Shown piece by piece: positions 33,993 to 43,368 of a stretch of DNA of 64,000 nt. The stretch lies in contig NZ_CP049862.1 in the NCBI RefSeq assembly GCF_011300875.1, positions 1,116,001 to 1,180,000 on the forward strand, given 5' to 3'. The DNA comes from Sanguibacter sp. HDW7 (GTDB lineage: Bacteria > Actinomycetota > Actinomycetes > Actinomycetales > Cellulomonadaceae). Position 1 is the first letter of the stretch. Each line of letters starts with the position of its first letter. The notes under the pieces were generated by a model that did not search any database, was not told the DNA's origin, and saw nothing but the letters and a program-made list of their open reading frames with translations. Both the position numbers and the translations under genes were made by a program.

Positions 33993-34021
33993 CGTGACGC
34001 GCGTCACGTTCGGGCTACCCT
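33993..34021 (+). promoter_or_regulatory. trpB2 promoter with palindromic operator
   Basis: A perfect 16-bp palindrome CGTGACGCGCGTCACG (33993-34008) lies where a -35 box is expected, and TACCCT at 34016-34021 is a plausible -10. A dimeric regulator bound at the palindrome would block the polymerase. The half-conserved copy at 42397 suggests a small regulon. Confidence 0.45.
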
Positions 34022-34050
34022 GCGTCCAAGGTCGACGTCGAAGGAGAACC

Positions 34051-35352
34051 ATGACCACGCAGCCCACCACAAGCTCGCGGCTCGAGCCGCTCGGTACCGT
34101 CGTCCCGTCGAGCGTCCCGACGCACTGGTACAACCTTGCTGCGGACCTCCCCGAGCCGGTGCCCCCGCACCTGCACCCGGGCACGCGCGAGCCCCTCACC
34201 CCGCCCGACCTCGCGCCGCTGTTCCCCATGGCGCTCATCGAGCAGGAGGTGACGACCGAGCGCTACGTCGAGATCCCGCAGAAGGTCCGCGAGATCTACG
34301 CGCTGTGGCGCCCGTCGCCGCTCATCCGGGCGCGCGCGCTCGAGAAGGAGCTCGGCACGCCGGCCCGGATCTACTACAAGTACGAGGGCGTCTCGCCGGT
34401 CGGCTCGCACAAGCCGAACACGGCCGTCCCGCAGGCGTACTACAACGCGCTCGAGGGCGTCACGCGCCTCACCACGGAGACGGGCGCGGGCCAGTGGGGC
34501 GCCTCGCTGTCGTTCGCCGCGTCGCTGCTCGGCCTCACGTGCGAGGTGTGGCAGGTGCGGGCCTCGTACGACTCCAAGCCGTACCGACGTGCGCAGATGG
34601 AGGTCTACGGGTCCGTCTGCCACCCGTCGCCCTCCGACCTCACGGACGCCGGCCGCGCGATCCTCGCGGAGACGCCCGACACGACGGGCTCGCTCGGCAT
34701 GGCGATCTCCGAGGCCGTCGAGGCCGCGGTGAAGGACCCGGGGGCGCACTACGCGCTCGGCTCGGTCCTCAACCACGTCATGCTCCACCAGTCCGTCATC
34801 GGGCAGGAGGCGCTCGAGCAGATCGCGCAGGTCGAGGACCGCGTCGACATCGTCTTCGGCTGCGCGGGCGGCGGCTCGAACCTTGCGGGTCTCACGTTCC
34901 CGTTCCTCGGCAAGAACCTGCGCGAGGGTACGACGACGCGCCTCGTCGCGTGCGAGCCGGCGGCCTGCCCGTCGCTCACGCAGGGCGAGTACCGCTACGA
35001 CTTCGGTGACGTCGCGGGTCTCACGCCGCTGCTGAAGATGCACACGCTCGGCAAGGACTTCGTGCCGCCGGCGATCCACGCGGGCGGCCTGCGCTACCAC
35101 GGCATGAGCCCGATGGTCTCGCACGCGGTGAACCTCGGTCTCATGGAGGCGATCGCGATCGAGCAGGACGACGCGTTCGCTGCGGGCCTGCTCTTCGCGC
35201 GGACGGAGGGCATCATCCCGGCGCCCGAATCGACGCACGGCGTCGCCGGGGCGATCGCGCACGCGCGGGCGGCGACGACCGACGAGGTCATCGTCATCGG
35301 CCTGTCGGGCAACGGCGTCCTCGACCTCCCGGCGTACGCCAGCTACGTCTGA
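34051..35352 (+). CDS. trpB2: Tryptophan synthase beta chain-like protein TrpB2
   Basis: ATG 34051 follows GAAGGAG. The 433-residue PLP enzyme belongs to the TrpB2 group: [40 protein letters not shown] with the PLP-binding Lys, [20 protein letters not shown], and the phosphate-binding [13 protein letters not shown]. Typical TrpB (about 400 aa) is made in a trp operon with TrpA; this one stands alone, as TrpB2 often does, and can make Trp from indole and Ser, or from phosphoserine in some organisms. A strong terminator follows. Confidence 0.93.
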   Translation: MTTQPTTSSRLEPLGTVVPSSVPTHWYNLAADLPEPVPPHLHPGTREPLTPPDLAPLFPMALIEQEVTTERYVEIPQKVREIYALWRPSPLIRARALEKELGTPARIYYKYEGVSPVGSHKPNTAVPQAYYNALEGVTRLTTETGAGQWGASLSFAASLLGLTCEVWQVRASYDSKPYRRAQMEVYGSVCHPSPSDLTDAGRAILAETPDTTGSLGMAISEAVEAAVKDPGAHYALGSVLNHVMLHQSVIGQEALEQIAQVEDRVDIVFGCAGGGSNLAGLTFPFLGKNLREGTTTRLVACEPAACPSLTQGEYRYDFGDVAGLTPLLKMHTLGKDFVPPAIHAGGLRYHGMSPMVSHAVNLGLMEAIAIEQDDAFAAGLLFARTEGIIPAPESTHGVAGAIAHARAATTDEVIVIGLSGNGVLDLPAYASYV

Positions 35353-35363
35353 GATCGCTGACG

Positions 35364-35399
35364 GCGAGGGGCCGCGCGGCACGCCGCGCGGCCCCTCGC
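35364..35399 (+). terminator. Terminator after trpB2
   Basis: A perfect 17-bp inverted repeat with a two-base loop (arms 35364-35380, 35383-35399, core GGGGCCGCGCGGC) starts 12 bases after the stop. Confidence 0.8.
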
Positions 35400-35426
35400 T
35401 GCGTCTGTGGTGCCCGGTCCGAAGCC

Positions 35427-35533
35427 GCGAGCTAGTCCTCCTGTCGCGACCTAGGACGGCAGAGCGACTATCTCGCGTCGTGGGGACTATCTCGCGGGAG
35501 GACGACTAGCACGCCGGGAGGACGCTAGCTCGC
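35427..35533. repeat. Complex palindromic element between trpB2 and the APH gene
   Basis: GCGAGCTAGTCCTCC (35427-35441) pairs with GGAGGACGCTAGCTCGC (35517-35533), with a two-base bulge. A second, inner copy of the right arm (GGGAGGACGACTAGC, 35497-35511) and two direct copies of GACTATCTCGCG (35466 and 35485) lie between. The layout looks like a composite of palindrome plus direct repeats with its own sequence, unrelated to the array at 33.45 kb. Confidence 0.7.
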
Positions 35534-35582
35534 AGGTCGGCCGGTTCGCGACGGCAACATGCGGCGCCCGACGACGCCCCGG

Positions 35583-36455
35583 TCAGCCGAGGTCCCAGAG
35601 GAGGCGGTAGTACGCCAGCCGCTCCTCGTCGGGCCTGACGCCGTACGCGTCGCAGACCTCGGCCGTGAGGTCGCGGCCGTAGTTCCACGTCGTGCTCCAG
35701 CCTGCGATCGCGAGGTCCGCCCAGCGGTCCGCGACGCCGAGCGAGTCGAGGTCGATCGTCGCGAGGTACGAGCCGTCCTCGGCGAGCAGCGTGTTGGGCG
35801 CGCACGCGTCGCCGTGGGCGACGACGAGGCGGTCGACGTCGGGCACGTCGGCGAGCCGTGCGAGCAGCTCCGCGTGGGAGATCCCGTGGTGGTCGGGGTG
35901 GAGGTGCTCGGGCGTCCAGCCGTCGGGGCCCGACGTCGCACCTCGGGCCCGGGCCCGCGCGAGCCGGGCGTCCGTGCCCCACGTCCATGGGCAGTCCTCG
36001 ACGGGCAGGGCGTCGTGGAGCGCGCGCAGACCGGCGCCGAGGGCGCGCGCTGCGACGACGGGCTGCGACAGCCACGGCTCGACGACCGCTGCCAGCCCCG
36101 GCAAGCCTGCTGTGACGAGCCAGGAGCCGTCGTCGTCCGCGCCCACGTCGAGCACCTCGGGCACGCTCGCCCCGTGCTCGCGCGCCCACGCGAGCCGCTC
36201 CGCCTCGACAGCGAGAGCCCCGTCGCCGGGAGGCCCCGTGCGACCGTCGGGCATGAGCGTGCCCACCGCGGGCGCGGGGCCCGGGTGCCACTTGACGAAG
36301 CGCACGTCGGAGCCGCCCGCGACCCGGAACGTCACCCCGCCGACCCCGTTGAGCCACACCGCCCGCACGTCGTCGCCGGGACGGACGTAGCGCGCGACCT
36401 GCGGCGGCACGGGCACGGGGCCCGACGGGACCTGCGTATCGAGGATCGACGACAT
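35583..36455 (-). CDS. Aminoglycoside phosphotransferase-family kinase (APH(3')-like)
   Basis: The 290-residue product has the APH fold: FVKWHPGPAPAVGTLMPDG with the ATP-binding Lys, LLVVA-like LVVAHGDACAPNTLLAEDGS (Brenner motif, catalytic Asp), and TIDLDSLGVADRWADLAIA with the Mg-binding Asp. The C-terminal EERLAYYRLLWDLG resembles APH(3') enzymes (LxYYRLLDE). It could phosphorylate an aminoglycoside or a related metabolite; resistance is not shown by sequence. A CAGGAT box six bases before the ATG suggests a leaderless transcript. Confidence 0.85.
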   Translation of the reverse strand: MSSILDTQVPSGPVPVPPQVARYVRPGDDVRAVWLNGVGGVTFRVAGGSDVRFVKWHPGPAPAVGTLMPDGRTGPPGDGALAVEAERLAWAREHGASVPEVLDVGADDDGSWLVTAGLPGLAAVVEPWLSQPVVAARALGAGLRALHDALPVEDCPWTWGTDARLARARARGATSGPDGWTPEHLHPDHHGISHAELLARLADVPDVDRLVVAHGDACAPNTLLAEDGSYLATIDLDSLGVADRWADLAIAGWSTTWNYGRDLTAEVCDAYGVRPDEERLAYYRLLWDLG

Positions 36456-36604
36456 CCCGCGATCCTGCCATGGACGACGGCAGGGGCGGAGGCCGTCGAG
36501 GCATGACTGCGCGAGGCGAGGAGGTCACGCCGCCGACGCCGTCGCTCGGCACCCGGCGTACGCCGCCTGCCCCGTGGCCGTCATGGCGGGCAACCACCCG
36601 CCCG

Positions 36605-36676
36605 CCCGCCTACCCGCATGGCTGTGCCCTACCCGCACGTCTGAACTTGCGGGTAGGGCACAGATCCGCGGGTAGG
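36605..36676. repeat. Nested 72-bp palindrome after the GH3 gene
   Basis: Inner perfect 16-bp arms CTGTGCCCTACCCGCA (36620-36635) and 36646-36661 surround a 10-base loop. Outer perfect 11-bp arms CGCCTACCCGC (36605-36615) and 36666-36676 are separated from the inner ones by four unpaired bases on each side. TACCCGC is used in both arm pairs. It could end GH3 transcription, but resembles the other intergenic palindromes in scale. Confidence 0.8.
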
Positions 36677-36693
36677 CGGTGGAGCCGGGCGGG

Positions 36694-38943
36694 TCAGCCT
36701 GCGTTGGCCGCCTCGATGAGCGCGTCGACCTGCTCGTGCGTGACGCCCATGCCCGGGAAGCCGGCGAGGCGACCGATCGGGAAGGACGCCATGAGCTTCA
36801 TCATGCCGTCGTCCGCCATGAGACCGGCCTCGGCCGCACCCTCGGCCATCTCCTGCATGCCCGAGAGGTGCGCGAGGACCATGGGACCGACGACGGGGTG
36901 CGCGACGAGCTCGCCGACCGACGACGAGTGCGTGAGCGGCATCGAGACCTCGTCACCGCTCACCTCCACGGTCGCGCTGCCGCGCACGTCGCGGCTCGAC
37001 GCGGCGACGTCGACGCGGTAGGTGCCGCCCTCGACGACCCAGCGGTCGACGCGGATGTCCCAGTACGCGAGGTCCTCGCGCGGGACGGTCACGGTGACGT
37101 CCTGCGACGCGCCCGCGGCGATCTCGACGTTCGCGAACGCCTTGAGCTCGCGCGGGGCACGCTCGACGGCCGACGTGAGCGGCGCGACGTACACCTGGAC
37201 GACCTCGCGGCCGTCGCGGTCGCCCGTGTTCGTCACGGGGACGGTGACGGTGAGGTCGCCGGACGGTGCGACGGTGACCGTCGGCGAGCCGTACGCGAAC
37301 GTCGTGTACGACAGGCCGTGGCCGAACGGGAACGTCACGTCCATGCGGCGCTGGTCGTACCAGCGGTAGCCGACGAACATGCCCTCGCCGTAGCGGACGT
37401 GACCGAACGACCCGGGGAACGAGCCGAACGCGGGGGTGTCCTCGAGGCGGTGGGGGATCGTCTCGGCGAGGCGTCCGGACGGGTTGACGGCGCCCGTGAG
37501 GACGTCGACCGTCGCGGTGCCGCCGGCCTGGCCGAGCAGCCAGGTCTCGACGACCGCGGGGACGCGGTCGGCGAAGGGCAGGGCGACGACGGCGCCGTTG
37601 GAGAGCACGACGACGACGTTCGGGTTGGCCTCAAGCAGCGCGTCGAGGAGCTCGAGCTGCACGGTCGGCAGGTCGATGTGCGTGCGGTCGAAGCCCTCGG
37701 ACTCCTCGGTGTCAGGCAGCCCGAGGAACACGACGACGACGTCGTGCGCACCGGCGAGCCGGACGGCCTCGGCGCGCAGCGCGTCGGCGTCGGACCCGTC
37801 GAACGCGAAGCCAGGCGCGAAGCCGACGGTGAGCCCGTCGACGGCGCCGAGTGCGTCGAGCGCGGAGTCGAGGCGCGTCGGGTTGATGTGCGACGACCCG
37901 CCGCCCTGGAAGCGGGGCGTGCGTGCGAACTCGCCGACGACCGCGACGGACGCGTCCGGGGCGAGCGGCAGGATGCCGCCGTCGTTCTTCAGCAGGACGA
38001 TCGATCGGCCTGCGGCCTCGCGGGCGAGGGCGTGGTGCGCGTCGCCGTCGAGCGGACCCTCGACGGCGGGGCGCGCCTGCGTCTTGCGGACGAGGTCGAC
38101 GACGCGGCTCGCGGCCGTGTCGAGCACGGACTCCTCGAGCTGGCCCTCGGCGATCGCGGCGACGATCTGGGCGTCGGTGCGGCCGTCGCCGGCGGGCATC
38201 TCGAGGTCGAGGCCTGCGGTGAGGGCGGCGACGCGGTCCGCGACGGCGCCCCAGTCGGAGACGACGAGGCCCTCGAAGCCCCAATCGTCACGGAGCACCT
38301 CGGTGAGCAGCCAGTGGTCCTGCGACGCGTAGACGCCGTTGATCTTGTTGTACGAGCACATAACGGTCCACGGCTGGGCGGCCTTGACGACGCGCTCGAA
38401 GCCGCGCAGGTAGAGCTCGCGCAGCGGACGCGGGTCGATGTCGGCCGACACGCGCATGCGGTCGTCCTCCTGGTTGTTCGCCGCGAAGTGCTTGAGCGAC
38501 GAGCCGACGCCCTGGGACTGGATACCCGTGACGAGTCCCGCGCCCATCGCGCCCGAGAGGATCGGGTCCTCCGACATGTACTCGAAGTTGCGGCCGCACA
38601 GGGGCGAGCGCTTGAGGTTGGTGCCCGGGCCGAGGACGACCCCGACGTTCTCGATCGCGGCCTCGACGCCGATCGCGGCGCCGACACGCTCGGCGAGCGC
38701 GGGGTCGAAGGTCGAGGCGAGGGCGGCGGCGGGAGGGAAGCACGTCGCGGGCACGGAGTCGTTGAGACCGAGGTGGTCGCTGTCGCCCGACTGCTTGCGC
38801 AGGCCGTGGGGTCCGTCGGTGAGCATGATCGAGGGGACGTCGGCGGTGGCGACGGCCTTCGTGGTCCAGAAGTCGGCGCCGCTGGTGAGCGAGGCCTTCT
38901 CCGCCGTGGTCATCGCCGCGAGGTCTGCGGTTCGGTCAGTCAT
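36694..38943 (-). CDS. Glycoside hydrolase family 3 beta-glucosidase-type enzyme
   Basis: The 749-residue protein has the GH3 order: MLTDGPHGLRK near residue 40, LGPGTNLKRSPLCGRNFEYM-SEDP (about 105), KHFAANNQEDDR, SYNKINGVYASQ, then GLVVSDWGAV with the nucleophile Asp. The second alpha/beta domain and a fibronectin-like C-terminal domain (GDLTVTVPVTNTGDRDGREV) follow. No signal peptide, so it is cytoplasmic and acts on imported oligosaccharides. It is the last gene of a cluster with an esterase and an MFS remnant, suggesting use of acylated glycosides. Confidence 0.93.
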   Translation of the reverse strand: MTDRTADLAAMTTAEKASLTSGADFWTTKAVATADVPSIMLTDGPHGLRKQSGDSDHLGLNDSVPATCFPPAAALASTFDPALAERVGAAIGVEAAIENVGVVLGPGTNLKRSPLCGRNFEYMSEDPILSGAMGAGLVTGIQSQGVGSSLKHFAANNQEDDRMRVSADIDPRPLRELYLRGFERVVKAAQPWTVMCSYNKINGVYASQDHWLLTEVLRDDWGFEGLVVSDWGAVADRVAALTAGLDLEMPAGDGRTDAQIVAAIAEGQLEESVLDTAASRVVDLVRKTQARPAVEGPLDGDAHHALAREAAGRSIVLLKNDGGILPLAPDASVAVVGEFARTPRFQGGGSSHINPTRLDSALDALGAVDGLTVGFAPGFAFDGSDADALRAEAVRLAGAHDVVVVFLGLPDTEESEGFDRTHIDLPTVQLELLDALLEANPNVVVVLSNGAVVALPFADRVPAVVETWLLGQAGGTATVDVLTGAVNPSGRLAETIPHRLEDTPAFGSFPGSFGHVRYGEGMFVGYRWYDQRRMDVTFPFGHGLSYTTFAYGSPTVTVAPSGDLTVTVPVTNTGDRDGREVVQVYVAPLTSAVERAPRELKAFANVEIAAGASQDVTVTVPREDLAYWDIRVDRWVVEGGTYRVDVAASSRDVRGSATVEVSGDEVSMPLTHSSSVGELVAHPVVGPMVLAHLSGMQEMAEGAAEAGLMADDGMMKLMASFPIGRLAGFPGMGVTHEQVDALIEAANAG

Positions 38944-39012
38944 GTGGTGCTCCTTAGCCGTCGGTGCGGGCGAGGTCGGGGGTGGTGACGGGTGCGTGGC
39001 CCTGGGCGGCGC

Positions 39013-40500
39013 TCATAGGAGTGCCTTGACCGCGTCATAGGCGCCGGAGACGGTCGTGGACGGGACGTCCCAGACGCGGGCGATGCCTCGGGCGCCTGCC
39101 TGCGGCCAGCCGGGGTGGCCGTCGGTGATGAACGCGACGGCTGCCGCGTGGAGCTCGTCGGCGAGGGCCTGCGGCGGGTGGGGGCCGGCGAGCGGCTCCA
39201 TCGCGGGGCCGTCGAGGCAGTCGAAGAAGAAAGGCACGTCGAGGCAGTGCTCGGCGAAGCCGAACGTGCCGGAGGGCCAGCGGAAGCGGTAGAGCCACGT
39301 GGGGGCGTCGCCGCGGTCGGCGGAGACCTGGAGGACCGACGCACGGAACATGCGGTCGGTGAGGACGCGTCCCGCGAGGCGAGCCTTGCCGAGCGCGACG
39401 ACATCGGCGTTCGCCTTGAGGTACGCGGCCCGACGGTCCTTGGCGACGCCGAGCTTGCCGAGCAGCACGCCCGTGGGAACCCAGCGCAGCGTCTTCGCGG
39501 CTTCGGCCATCGCCATGGTGAACTCGTCGTCGGTCGTGCCGAGGACGAGCGGCTTGTCGGCGCCGATGCCCGCGCGCAGGGACTCGCGAGTCGGGCGGGG
39601 GAGCAGGTCGCCGTCGACGACGGGGCCGAGGGGCAGGCCCTCCTCGATGATGGTGCCGATGGACGACGGGTCGAGCTTCGTCGCTTCCTTCTGCAGCGCG
39701 AGGATGCGCTCCTCGGTGAGCGAGGAGAACCCTGCGACGGTCGGCTCGACGCCGGCCCTCGCGCCGAGCTCGCGGCCGAAGGCCTCCGAGCGTGCGGCCG
39801 CGACGTCGGCGAGCGCGCCGGAGATGCAGTAGACACCGTGGAAGAGGTGCTGCGCCTTCTCCATGCCGAGCAGGGTGAGCACGGCGCCGCCGCCGGCGGA
39901 CTGGCCGGCGATCGTCACGCGGCCCGGGTCGCCGCCGAACGCCGCGATGTTCTCCTGGACCCACTCGAGGGCGAGCAGCCAGTCGCGGACGCCCCGGTTG
40001 GAGGGGGCGCCGTCGATCCAGCCGAAGCCGTCGAAGCCGAGGCGGTAGGAGATGGTGACGGTGACGACGTCGTCGCGGTTGAAGTTGTGTCCCTCGTACC
40101 AGGGGCTCGCGGGGGAGCCCGCGAAGAAGCCGCCGCCGTGGATGTAGACGAGGACGGGCAGGCCGGTGCCGTCGGCCGGCGTCTGCGGCGTCGGGGTGTG
40201 GACGTTGACGTTGAGCGTGCTGTCGCCGGCGACGCTGGGCTCGGGGATGAGCGTGACCCCGGGGTCGCCGCGCTGGGCGGTCGCGCCGAACTCGAGGGCG
40301 TCGAGCACGCCGTCCCACGGCGCCTTGGGCGCGGGCGCCGCGAAGCGCAGCGGGCCGACGGGGGCCTCGGCGAACGGGATGCCGCGGAACGCGGCGGACC
40401 GGGTGTGACGGCCCGCTCCCGTCGTCGGCACCCATGTGCCGCGCACGCGACCGGCGCGGGTCGTGACCTCGACGTGCTCGGTTCCGGTACTGGTCTGCAT
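39013..40500 (-). CDS. Carboxylesterase type B
   Basis: I choose ATG 40500: the GGCAGGA site lies six bases before it, while the alternative ATG 40506 abuts it. The 495-residue protein has the type-B signatures: FRGIPFAEAPVGPLRFAAP, VYIHGGGFFAGS (oxyanion hole), and VTIAGQSAGGGAVLTLLG with the nucleophile Ser; the catalytic acid and His lie in the C-terminal half. It has no signal peptide. It may deacylate plant-derived esters before the neighbouring GH3 enzyme acts. A 69-bp gap separates the two genes. Confidence 0.9.
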   Translation of the reverse strand: MQTSTGTEHVEVTTRAGRVRGTWVPTTGAGRHTRSAAFRGIPFAEAPVGPLRFAAPAPKAPWDGVLDALEFGATAQRGDPGVTLIPEPSVAGDSTLNVNVHTPTPQTPADGTGLPVLVYIHGGGFFAGSPASPWYEGHNFNRDDVVTVTISYRLGFDGFGWIDGAPSNRGVRDWLLALEWVQENIAAFGGDPGRVTIAGQSAGGGAVLTLLGMEKAQHLFHGVYCISGALADVAAARSEAFGRELGARAGVEPTVAGFSSLTEERILALQKEATKLDPSSIGTIIEEGLPLGPVVDGDLLPRPTRESLRAGIGADKPLVLGTTDDEFTMAMAEAAKTLRWVPTGVLLGKLGVAKDRRAAYLKANADVVALGKARLAGRVLTDRMFRASVLQVSADRGDAPTWLYRFRWPSGTFGFAEHCLDVPFFFDCLDGPAMEPLAGPHPPQALADELHAAAVAFITDGHPGWPQAGARGIARVWDVPSTTVSGAYDAVKALL

Positions 40501-40512
40501 GTTCATTCCTGC

Positions 40513-40770
40513 CTACTTGACGCCTCGGATCGGCTCGACGGCCACTGCTGCAAGCATGACGAAGATGATGGCGAAGACGAAGAGGACCGGGAAGCTGCCG
40601 AGCGAGCTGAGGCTGACGGCGGCGATGCCGGGGCTCATGGCGATCATGCCAGTCATGTTCGGCATGAGAAGCGGCATCGCGGACCCGAAGAGCATGACAA
40701 AGGACGCGAGGGTGATGGACGGCTTGCGGCGGCCGACCTTGTCGCCGAGTTCCTCCGCGTCCTGAGCCAC
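40513..40770 (-). pseudogene. Remnant of an MFS transporter
   Basis: The 85-residue frame begins MAQDAEE and then GDKVGRRKPS, the MFS motif A loop, followed by only two hydrophobic segments (TLASFVMLFGSAMPLLMP and FPVLFVFAIIFVMLAAVAVE) and an end (VEPIRGVK) typical of MFS C-termini. An MFS protein needs about 12 segments, so most is missing; a large deletion has probably joined the start to the last part. It sits just before the esterase gene, so it may be the former sugar importer of the cluster. Confidence 0.6.
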
Positions 40771-40806
40771 GCCTGACCCTCCTCGACGGGTCCTCCTCCT
40801 TCTCCT

Positions 40807-40865
40807 CCTCGACGGAGTGACGCCTTCCGACCGTTCAACGGTCGGAAGGCGTCACTCCGTCGAGG
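40807..40865. repeat. Perfect 59-bp palindrome
   Basis: Arms 40807-40835 and 40837-40865 are exactly complementary over 29 bp around a single central base (C 40836). The centre reads TTCCGACCGTTCAACGGTCG. A diverged relative with the same core and outer CGACGGA arms occurs at 57287-57343. It lies seven bases from the convergent gene's stop and could act as a terminator, but there is no T-tract and such length is unusual. Confidence 0.92.
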
Positions 40866-40871
40866 TGGGGC

Positions 40872-41369
40872 TCAGTCGAGGTCGAGCCAGACGATTCCGT
40901 CGCGTGCGCCGACGTAGTGGCGCGTGTCGTAGGCCTCGACGACGAGCCAGAAGCACGCGTGCTCGATCCACTCGTCGCGGCCGAACCCTTGCCACTCCGC
41001 CCAACGGGGATCCTCCGTGCTGCGCGGGATCGTGACGATCGCGCCGTAGAGTCCGCCCCCGTCCCCGACGTGCCCGTCGAGGAGGACGCGCACCGCGTCG
41101 CCGTCGGGCTCCACGGAGCGCATGCGGAGCTCCTGACCGGGGAGCAGGTCGGCGAAGCGCGCACGAAGAGCGTCGGCGAGCTCCTGCGGGGTGATCGTCA
41201 GCGGCGGGTTGTCGCGCGGGTCGTCGGAGTTCTCGGGTGGCGGTCCGAGAGAGAGGAGCGGCTCGTCCGCGTCGGGGGCGTCGGGCTCGCGGAGGGTTCG
41301 GCGGGCGGCCTGGCGTGCACGTGCCCACGCGGCGGCGGCCAGCAGCGCTGCGGCGACGACCTTGAACAT
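40872..41369 (-). CDS. Membrane-anchored or secreted hypothetical protein
   Basis: I choose ATG 41369 (after AAGGGGG), giving 165 residues. The N-terminus MFKVVAAALLAAAAWARARQ is a short hydrophobic anchor or signal. The remainder is a soluble alpha/beta domain (LTITPQELADALRARFADLL, AVRVLLDGHVGDGGGLYGAI, WIEHACFWLVVEAYDTRHYV). No catalytic motif is recognised. It lies between the 59-bp palindrome and tRNA-His. Confidence 0.7.
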   Translation of the reverse strand: MFKVVAAALLAAAAWARARQAARRTLREPDAPDADEPLLSLGPPPENSDDPRDNPPLTITPQELADALRARFADLLPGQELRMRSVEPDGDAVRVLLDGHVGDGGGLYGAIVTIPRSTEDPRWAEWQGFGRDEWIEHACFWLVVEAYDTRHYVGARDGIVWLDLD

Positions 41370-41520
41370 GGGCGCGGCCCCCTTCGACGTGCATGCCTCG
41401 GACGACGGGAGCCAAGCACGGCGGGCGACCTGGGGGCAAGAAGAATGGTCGAACTGTCGGGCTCGACCCGGCCCGGGGCGCCGTTCACCGGTAACGCGCG
41501 CTGTAGTACGTGGCAACGCG

Positions 41521-41562
41521 ACGAAGGCCGTGACCCGCGTCTCCGCAGGTCACGGCCTTCGT
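41521..41562 (-). terminator. Terminator of tRNA-His
   Basis: A perfect 15-bp stem (ACGAAGGCCGTGACC and its complement) with a 12-base loop follows the tRNA 3' end on the minus strand after eight bases. Confidence 0.75.
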
Positions 41563-41569
41563 TCGATGG

Positions 41570-41643
41570 GGTGAGTAACGGGACTTGAACCCGCGACCCC
41601 CTGGACCACAACCAGGTGCTCTACCAGCTGAGCTATACCCACC
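41570..41643 (-). tRNA. tRNA-His (GTG)
   Basis: Minus-strand cloverleaf: acceptor GTGGGTA/TACTCAC with an extra 5' G facing discriminator C (the G-1:C73 feature of His tRNA), anticodon stem CCTGG/CCAGG with loop TTGTGGT (anticodon GTG), T-loop TTCAAGT. CCA is not encoded. Confidence 0.97.
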
Positions 41644-41711
41644 ATCGCTGCACACGCAGCAGGACCGACGAACCAAGGCTCATCGGGCCGACAAGAAGCA
41701 TACAGTCTTTC

Positions 41712-42359
41712 TCAGTGCTCCGTGACCACGTCGGGGCGCCGCGTGACGGACGTCTCCGTGATGCGTGCCGCGATCGCCTTCGCGACGTCGGAGTCGGGTC
41801 CGGGCTGCGGGACGAAGAGCGCCTCGCGGTAGTAGCGGAGCTCGTCGATCGACTCGAGGATGTCGGCGAGAGCGCGGTGCCCGCCGTTCTTCTCGGGGGA
41901 GCGGAAGTACACGCGCGGGTACCAGCGTCGGGCGAGCTCCTTGATCGAGGAGACGTCGATGGTCCGGTAGTGCAGGTGCGCCGCGAGCGTCGGCATGTCG
42001 CGGTCGAGGAACGCGCGGTCGGTGGAGACGGAGTTGCCGGCGAGCGGCACGCGGCCGGCCTCGGGGGCGTGCTCGCGGATGTAGGCGAGGACGATCTCCT
42101 CGGCCTCCGCCATCGTTGTCCCGGCGTCGAGCTCGTCGAGCAGCCCGGACGTCGTGTGCATCGAGCGGACGAAGTCGTTCATCTGCTCGAGCGCGGCGGC
42201 CTCGGGACGGATGACGACGTCGACGCCGTCGCCGAGGACGTTGAGCTCGGAGTCGGTGACGACTGCGGCGACCTCGACGAGCGCATCTGCGCCCAGGTCG
42301 AGGCCGGTCATCTCGCAGTCGATCCAGACGATGCGGTCGTTGTTGAGGGCGCGTGACAC
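41712..42359 (-). CDS. orn: Oligoribonuclease
   Basis: The 215-residue DEDDh exonuclease has [20 protein letters not shown] (first Asp/Glu), [17 protein letters not shown] (second Asp), and [20 protein letters not shown] (His and last Asp). It degrades 2-5 nt RNAs and pGpG left by other nucleases. GTG 42359 is preceded by TACCCT at seven bases, so the mRNA is leaderless or nearly so. It is divergent from the PAP2 gene with a 67-bp shared promoter region. Confidence 0.95.
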   Translation of the reverse strand: MSRALNNDRIVWIDCEMTGLDLGADALVEVAAVVTDSELNVLGDGVDVVIRPEAAALEQMNDFVRSMHTTSGLLDELDAGTTMAEAEEIVLAYIREHAPEAGRVPLAGNSVSTDRAFLDRDMPTLAAHLHYRTIDVSSIKELARRWYPRVYFRSPEKNGGHRALADILESIDELRYYREALFVPQPGPDSDVAKAIAARITETSVTRRPDVVTEH

Positions 42360-42366
42360 GCCTCCC

Positions 42367-42372
42367 AGGGTA
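42367..42372 (-). promoter_or_regulatory. -10 box of orn
   Basis: TACCCT on the minus strand lies seven bases before the orn GTG; the spacer GGGAGGC also contains a ribosome-binding-like run. Confidence 0.5.
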
Positions 42373-42414
42373 CGTCGGGCCGCGCCAGCCTGTGTGTGAC
42401 GCGCGTCCCGGCGC

Positions 42415-42420
42415 TAGCGT
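42415..42420 (+). promoter_or_regulatory. -10 box of the PAP2 gene
   Basis: TAGCGT lies six bases before ATG 42427 with no ribosome binding site, the leaderless geometry. A near-palindrome GTGACGCGCGTCCC at 42397-42410 lies just upstream and matches the trpB2 operator in 12 of 14 positions. Confidence 0.5.
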
Positions 42421-42426
42421 CGGGTC

Positions 42427-43247
<821 letters not shown>

Positions 43248-43368
43248 CTCCGAGTTTCCGCAGGTTCCGTGGAATCTGCCAGGTTCCGTCGGCGACGGAA
43301 CCCCGAGATCGTCAGAATGTCGCGGTCGTGAGTCGCGCGTCCGCGGCCGACGTGTCACAGCCACCCGC

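Larger units (their letters stand above)
33386..34050. other. Gap with a palindromic repeat array and the trpB2 promoter
   Basis: No gene is seen in these 665 bases. Open frames here arise from the repeats and encode repeated peptides. The repeats and operator are listed separately. Confidence 0.75.

Noticed and set aside
33559-34238. Minus-strand frames with repeated HTSHVRIGYR-like peptides as a repeat protein
   Set aside because: The repetition comes from the DNA palindromes being read in frame. No start or domain supports translation.
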